From Modestobacter lapidis (lineage in GTDB: Bacteria > Actinomycetota > Actinomycetes > Mycobacteriales > Geodermatophilaceae), in the NCBI GenBank assembly GCA_019779905.1, contig JABAKE010000006.1:172380-236379 (forward strand): DNA of 64,000 nucleotides, given 5' to 3'. Below, piece after piece: positions 60,769-64,000 of this stretch. Each line of letters opens with the position of its first letter. Position 1 is the stretch's first letter. The translations under genes were made by a program, and so were the position numbers. The notes below the pieces were generated by a model that saw only the letters and a program-made list of their open reading frames with translations, had not been told where the DNA came from and did not search any database.

Positions 60769-63012
60769 ATGAGCAGCATCGCCCCGCCGAGCACCGACCT
60801 GGCCGACGAGGCGCTCGGCGTCCTCCGCGAGCTCACCGGCCGGCCCGACGCGGTCTTCCGCGAGGGGCAGGACGCCGCGGTCGCCGCCCTCGTCGAGCGC
60901 CGGCAGCGCGCGCTGGTCGTGCAGCGCACCGGCTGGGGCAAGTCGGCCGTCTACTTCGTCTCCACCGCGCTGCTCCGCCGCCGCGGCAGGGGGCCCACCC
61001 TGCTGGTCAGCCCCCTGCTGGCGCTGATGCGCGACCAGGTCGCCGCCGCGGCCCGGGCGGGCATCAAGGCCGTGGAGATCTCCAGCTCCAACGTCACCGA
61101 GTGGGCGGACATCAACGCCCGGCTGGCCGCCGACGACGTCGACGTGCTGCTGGTCTCCCCCGAGCGGCTGACCAACCCCCGGTTCCGCGACGAGCAGCTC
61201 CCGGCGCTGGTCTCCCGCTGCGGCCTGCTCGTCGTCGACGAGGCGCACTGCGTCTCCGACTGGGGCCACGACTTCCGCCCCGACTACCGGCGGATCCGCG
61301 ACCTGCTCGGTCAGTTGCCGGCCGGCACCCCGGTCCTGGCCACCACCGCGACGGCCAACGAGCGCGTGGTCGCCGACGTCGCCGAGCAGCTCGGTGCCGG
61401 CGGGGTCGACGTCACCACCGTGCGCGGCCCGCTGGCCCGCGACTCGCTGCGGCTGGGGGTGCTCCGGCTGGACACCGACCGGGCCCGGCTCGCCTGGCTG
61501 GCCGCGCACCTCGGCGACCTGCCCGGCAGCGGCATCGTCTACACGCTGACCGTCGCCGCGGCCGAGGAGGCCGCTGCCCTGCTGCGCGACGCCGGCTACG
61601 AGGTGCGGGCCTACACCGGCCGGCTGGACGACGCCGACCGCAAGGACGCCGAGGAGGCGCTGCGGGAGAACCGGGTGAAGGCGCTGGTGGCCACCTCGGC
61701 GCTGGGCATGGGCTTCGACAAGCCCGACCTGGGTTTCGTCGTCCACCTGGGGGCGCCGTCGTCCCCGGTGAGCTACTACCAGCAGGTCGGCCGCGCCGGC
61801 CGTGCGGTCGAGCACGCCGACGTGCTGCTCCTCCCCGGCCCGGAGGACATCGCGATCTGGCAGTGGTTCGCCACCTCCTCGATGCCCCGGCAGGACCACG
61901 CCGCCGCCGTGCTCACCGCGATGGCCGATGGCAAGGCGTGGTCGGTGGCCCGGCTGGAGACGGTCGCCGACGTGCGGCGGTCCCGGTTGGAGCTGTTGCT
62001 CAAGGTGCTCGCCGTCGACGGCGCGGTCGAACGGGTGCAGGGCGGCTGGCGCTCCACCGGCCGGCCGTGGGTCTACGACGCCGAGCGGTACGCGCGGGTC
62101 ACCCGGACACGGGAGGCCGAGCAGCGGGCGATGCTCGGCTACGCCAAGCCGCTGGACTCCGCGGAGTGCCGGATGGCCTTCCTGCAGACCGCGCTGGACG
62201 ACCCGACGGCGGCGCCGTGCGGCCGGTGCGACGTCTGCGCCGGCCCCTGGTACTCCGCTGACGTCCCGGCCGGCGCCGCAGCGGCGGCCACGGCGCGGCT
62301 GGACCGGCCCGGGGTGGAGCTCGCTCCGCGGGCCCAGTGGCCGACCGGCGCCGACCGGCTCGGCGTCGACGTCAAGGGCAAGATCGCCGCCGGTGACCAG
62401 ATCGAGGTCGGCCGGGCCGTCGCCCGGCTCACCGACCTCGGCTGGGGGCAGCGGCTGCGCACCCTGCTCGGTGACGACGGCGTCGGTGGGGTGGCTACCC
62501 TGGCCGAGGACCTCGAGGCGCCCAGCCTGGAGGAGGACCCGGACGCCGCCCTGGACGTGTCCCACCGGGTGATCCGCCCGGGCCTGCCCTCCGACGCCCC
62601 GCCGGACGACGAGCTGATCCAGGCCTGCGCCCGGGTGCTCGCGTCCTGGAACTGGGCGCAGCGCCCGGCCGCGGTGATCGCCATGCCCTCCCGACGCCGG
62701 CCCGCGCTGGTGACCGGAGTCGCCCAGGGGCTGGCCCGGATGGGCCGGTTGCCCTATCTGGGCGCCCTCGACCTGGCGCACGGCGGGCCTACCGGCGCGC
62801 CGGGCGGGAACAGCGCCTTCCGGCTCGCCGGGGTGTGGGGCCGCGTCGTCGTCGGGGACGAGCTCCGGGCTCGGCTTGCCGGGGTGGACGGGCCGGTGCT
62901 GCTGGTCGACGACCTCGCCGACTCCCGGTGGACGGTCACCGTGGCCGGGCGGGAGCTGCGCCGGGCCGGCGCAGCCGCGGTGCTGCCGTTCGTGCTGGCC
63001 CTCACGGCATGA
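60769..63012 (+). CDS. recQ: RecQ-family DEAH helicase with C-terminal phosphoribosyltransferase-like domain
   Basis: 747 aa. Helicase core (about 20-370): [13 protein letters not shown], Walker [32 protein letters not shown] (motif II), TATANERV, then [23 protein letters not shown] and QQVGRAGRA (motif VI). A zinc-binding Cys cluster includes [10 protein letters not shown] (about 490). The last 110 or so residues have [26 protein letters not shown], the phosphoribosyltransferase PRPP-loop pattern (DDLADS). Unwinds DNA during repair. ATG 60769 is leaderless from a PafBC-type promoter. Confidence 0.92.
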   Translation: MSSIAPPSTDLADEALGVLRELTGRPDAVFREGQDAAVAALVERRQRALVVQRTGWGKSAVYFVSTALLRRRGRGPTLLVSPLLALMRDQVAAAARAGIKAVEISSSNVTEWADINARLAADDVDVLLVSPERLTNPRFRDEQLPALVSRCGLLVVDEAHCVSDWGHDFRPDYRRIRDLLGQLPAGTPVLATTATANERVVADVAEQLGAGGVDVTTVRGPLARDSLRLGVLRLDTDRARLAWLAAHLGDLPGSGIVYTLTVAAAEEAAALLRDAGYEVRAYTGRLDDADRKDAEEALRENRVKALVATSALGMGFDKPDLGFVVHLGAPSSPVSYYQQVGRAGRAVEHADVLLLPGPEDIAIWQWFATSSMPRQDHAAAVLTAMADGKAWSVARLETVADVRRSRLELLLKVLAVDGAVERVQGGWRSTGRPWVYDAERYARVTRTREAEQRAMLGYAKPLDSAECRMAFLQTALDDPTAAPCGRCDVCAGPWYSADVPAGAAAAATARLDRPGVELAPRAQWPTGADRLGVDVKGKIAAGDQIEVGRAVARLTDLGWGQRLRTLLGDDGVGGVATLAEDLEAPSLEEDPDAALDVSHRVIRPGLPSDAPPDDELIQACARVLASWNWAQRPAAVIAMPSRRRPALVTGVAQGLARMGRLPYLGALDLAHGGPTGAPGGNSAFRLAGVWGRVVVGDELRARLAGVDGPVLLVDDLADSRWTVTVAGRELRRAGAAAVLPFVLALTA

Positions 63013-63021
63013 GGTTGTCCA

Positions 63022-63050
63022 CAGGTTTTCGAACAGCTGTGCGAAACCTG
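63022..63050. promoter_or_regulatory. LexA-like palindrome upstream of alkB
   Basis: TCGAACAGCTGTGCGA (63029-63044) matches the SOS box TCGAAC-N4-GTTCGA with one mismatch. It sits inside a longer imperfect dyad with outer arms CAGGTTT (63022) and AAACCTG (63044-63050). It covers the expected -35/spacer of the alkB promoter, whose -10 is TAGCGT (63054-63059), 6 nt before the ATG. Confidence 0.6.
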
Positions 63051-63065
63051 CGCTAGCGTTCGAGC

Positions 63066-63695
63066 ATGTCGCTCGCGCACCAGCCGTCCATGTGGGACGT
63101 CGCGGAGAAGGCCTCGCTCACCCCGCTGTCCGGCCGGCTCACCCGGCACGTCCTGTCCCGCGGCGCCTGGGTGGACCACCTGCCCGGCTGGGTGGAGGGA
63201 TCCGATGCGGTCCTCGACGTGCTGCTGGGCGACATCGGCTGGCGCGCCGATCGCCGGCAGATGTACGACCGGGAGGTCGCCGTTCCGCGCCTGCTGCGGT
63301 GGTACGGCGGTGGCGAGCACCTGCCCCACCCCACGCTCACCGACGCCCGGCACGCCCTCGACGCGCACTACCGGCCCGAACTCGGCGAGCCCTTCGTGAC
63401 CGCCGGCATGTGCCTCTACCGCGACGGCCGGGACAGCGTCGCCTGGCACGGCGACCGCATCGGCCGCAGCCGCACCCAGGACACGATGGTCGCGATCGTC
63501 TCCTTCGGTTCGCCGCGGGCGCTGATGCTGCGGCCGGTGGGCGGCGGCGGGAGCCTCCGGTTCACCGTCGGCCACGGCGACCTGGTGGTGATGGGCGGTT
63601 CCTGCCAGCGAACCTGGGAGCACTGCATCCCCAAGACGGCCAAGGGCGTCGGGCCTCGGGTGAGCGTGCAGTACCGGCCCCGCGGCGTGGCCTGA
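63066..63695 (+). CDS. alkB: AlkB-like alpha-ketoglutarate-dependent dioxygenase (DNA/RNA demethylase)
   Basis: 209 aa. The iron ligands are in SVAWHGDRIGR (His-x-Asp, about 121-131) and in RTWEHCIPK (second His, about 182). The 2-oxoglutarate Arg is in GPRVSVQYRPR at the C-terminus. RQMYDREVAVPRLLRWYG is the typical substrate-lid region. Removes alkyl lesions from bases. Leaderless ATG at 63066 under a LexA-like palindrome; follows recQ by 53 bp with its own promoter. Confidence 0.92.
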   Translation: MSLAHQPSMWDVAEKASLTPLSGRLTRHVLSRGAWVDHLPGWVEGSDAVLDVLLGDIGWRADRRQMYDREVAVPRLLRWYGGGEHLPHPTLTDARHALDAHYRPELGEPFVTAGMCLYRDGRDSVAWHGDRIGRSRTQDTMVAIVSFGSPRALMLRPVGGGGSLRFTVGHGDLVVMGGSCQRTWEHCIPKTAKGVGPRVSVQYRPRGVA

Positions 63696-63756
63696 GCGAC
63701 GTCCGCCCTGCTCAGCGCGCCCCCGACGCCCTCGACGAGGCGCCCCCGGGACCCCC

Positions 63757-63786
63757 CTGCAGCGGCCTCCCGAGGGCGTGTATCGT
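63757..63786 (+). promoter_or_regulatory. Candidate rRNA operon promoter P1
   Basis: CTGCAG (63757-63762), 18 nt, TATCGT (63781-63786). A 7-bp hairpin CGTTCTC/GAGAACG (63784-63809) follows at once. Confidence 0.4.
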
Positions 63787-63854
63787 TCTCCATGCACCAA
63801 GCGAGAACGGACCGGGTCGCAAGGCCTGGGAAACCGCCGGATGAACCCCTGAGG

Positions 63855-63882
63855 TTCGCTGCTGCGGAACTTGGTGTACAGT
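63855..63882 (+). promoter_or_regulatory. Candidate rRNA operon promoter P2
   Basis: TTCGCT (63855-63860), 16 nt, TACAGT (63877-63882), within a less GC-rich leader. Confidence 0.4.
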
Positions 63883-64000
63883 GGAAAACACCGCCACGAA
63901 GAACGGCCGAGCAATTGGTCGGGGAACGTGCGCGTCCGCTCCTTGAGAACTCAACAGCGTGCCGAAAGTCAGTGCCAAGTAACAATTCCCGTTGGTCTGG
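63883..64000 (+). promoter_or_regulatory. Leader of a ribosomal RNA operon (16S gene just beyond the window)
   Basis: The stretch ccttgagaactcaacagcgt (63941-63960), followed by gccgaaagtcagtgcc, is the conserved antitermination/processing leader found before 16S rRNA in many actinobacteria. GC content drops and no reading frame crosses it. The 16S start motif itself is not in the window. Confidence 0.8.

Noticed and set aside
60355..62781. 808-codon minus-strand frame across recQ
   Set aside because: Shadow of the recQ gene; no domain, biased composition.
63883..64000. 16S rRNA gene inside the window
   Set aside because: Only the leader is present; the conserved 16S 5' sequence does not appear before position 64000.

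Overview
The window is about 73% GC by eye. It has GTG and ATG starts, many ATGA/GTGA overlapping gene junctions, -10 hexamers 6-7 nt before start codons (leaderless mRNAs) and actinobacterial LexA and RecA-NDp/PafBC-type motifs. Gene content (DUF222/13E12 HNH protein, several PAS/GAF-PP2C phosphatases, RecQ fused to a phosphoribosyltransferase-like domain, CinA, AidB, Mut7-C protein) fits an actinobacterium, most likely Geodermatophilaceae (Blastococcus, Geodermatophilus, Modestobacter). That placement is inference. The window looks chromosomal and mostly housekeeping or accessory; I see no phage, IS element, CRISPR array or tRNA.

Layout. 1-4 kb: the PASTA tail of a Ser/Thr kinase, a PAS-GAF-PP2C phosphatase and a two-gene membrane-protein operon. 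4-9.6 kb: cinA, aidB, a NYN-domain protein, a PRC-barrel protein, a P-loop kinase and an RsbW-like ATPase. 9.9-13.5 kb: a four-gene OpuC-type osmoprotectant ABC importer. 13.4-22.2 kb: nucleoside hydrolase, a gamma-glutamyltransferase-like protein, a large GAF/PAS-PP2C phosphatase facing an anti-sigma ATPase, and two SDRs. 22.2-28.7 kb: DUF5701 protein, mntH, GNAT and Mut7-C genes, a hydrolase, a small membrane protein and a frameshifted DUF222-HNH gene under a perfect LexA box. 28.7-38.9 kb: CurA-like reductase with an SDR, msrA, an rRNA-type methyltransferase, a urate-degradation operon with a divergent aldolase, a frameshifted MEDS-ATPase beside a STAS protein, an FMN reductase, a Nudix hydrolase and a DUF1992 protein. 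38.8-44 kb: a five-gene peptide/nickel-type ABC importer. 44-49.3 kb: an ABM-HhH fusion protein, a MarR regulator divergent from an ABC exporter, a diguanylate cyclase and an Old Yellow Enzyme. 49.6-56.1 kb: a five-gene catabolic operon of unknown substrate with a divergent LysR regulator. 56.3-63.7 kb: GAF-EAL phosphodiesterase, PAS-GAF-PP2C phosphatase, PHP phosphoesterase, recQ and alkB. The window closes in the leader of a ribosomal RNA operon whose 16S gene should start just beyond the end.

Three themes recur. (1) Partner-switching signalling: three PP2C (RsbU/SpoIIE-type) phosphatases, three RsbW-type ATPases (one frameshifted) and one STAS anti-anti-sigma factor, plus one GGDEF and one EAL protein. 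(2) DNA damage: aidB, alkB with a LexA-like palindrome, recQ with a textbook PafBC-type promoter, and the LexA-boxed DUF222-HNH gene. (3) Uptake and catabolism: two ABC importers, NRAMP, purine and urate breakdown, and the uncharacterised DapA/OYE/MFS/SDR/SDR operon, which is the best candidate here for undescribed biochemistry.

Several genes show single-base frameshifts. I cannot tell assembly error from real decay, so those entries give the join point and the reasoning.
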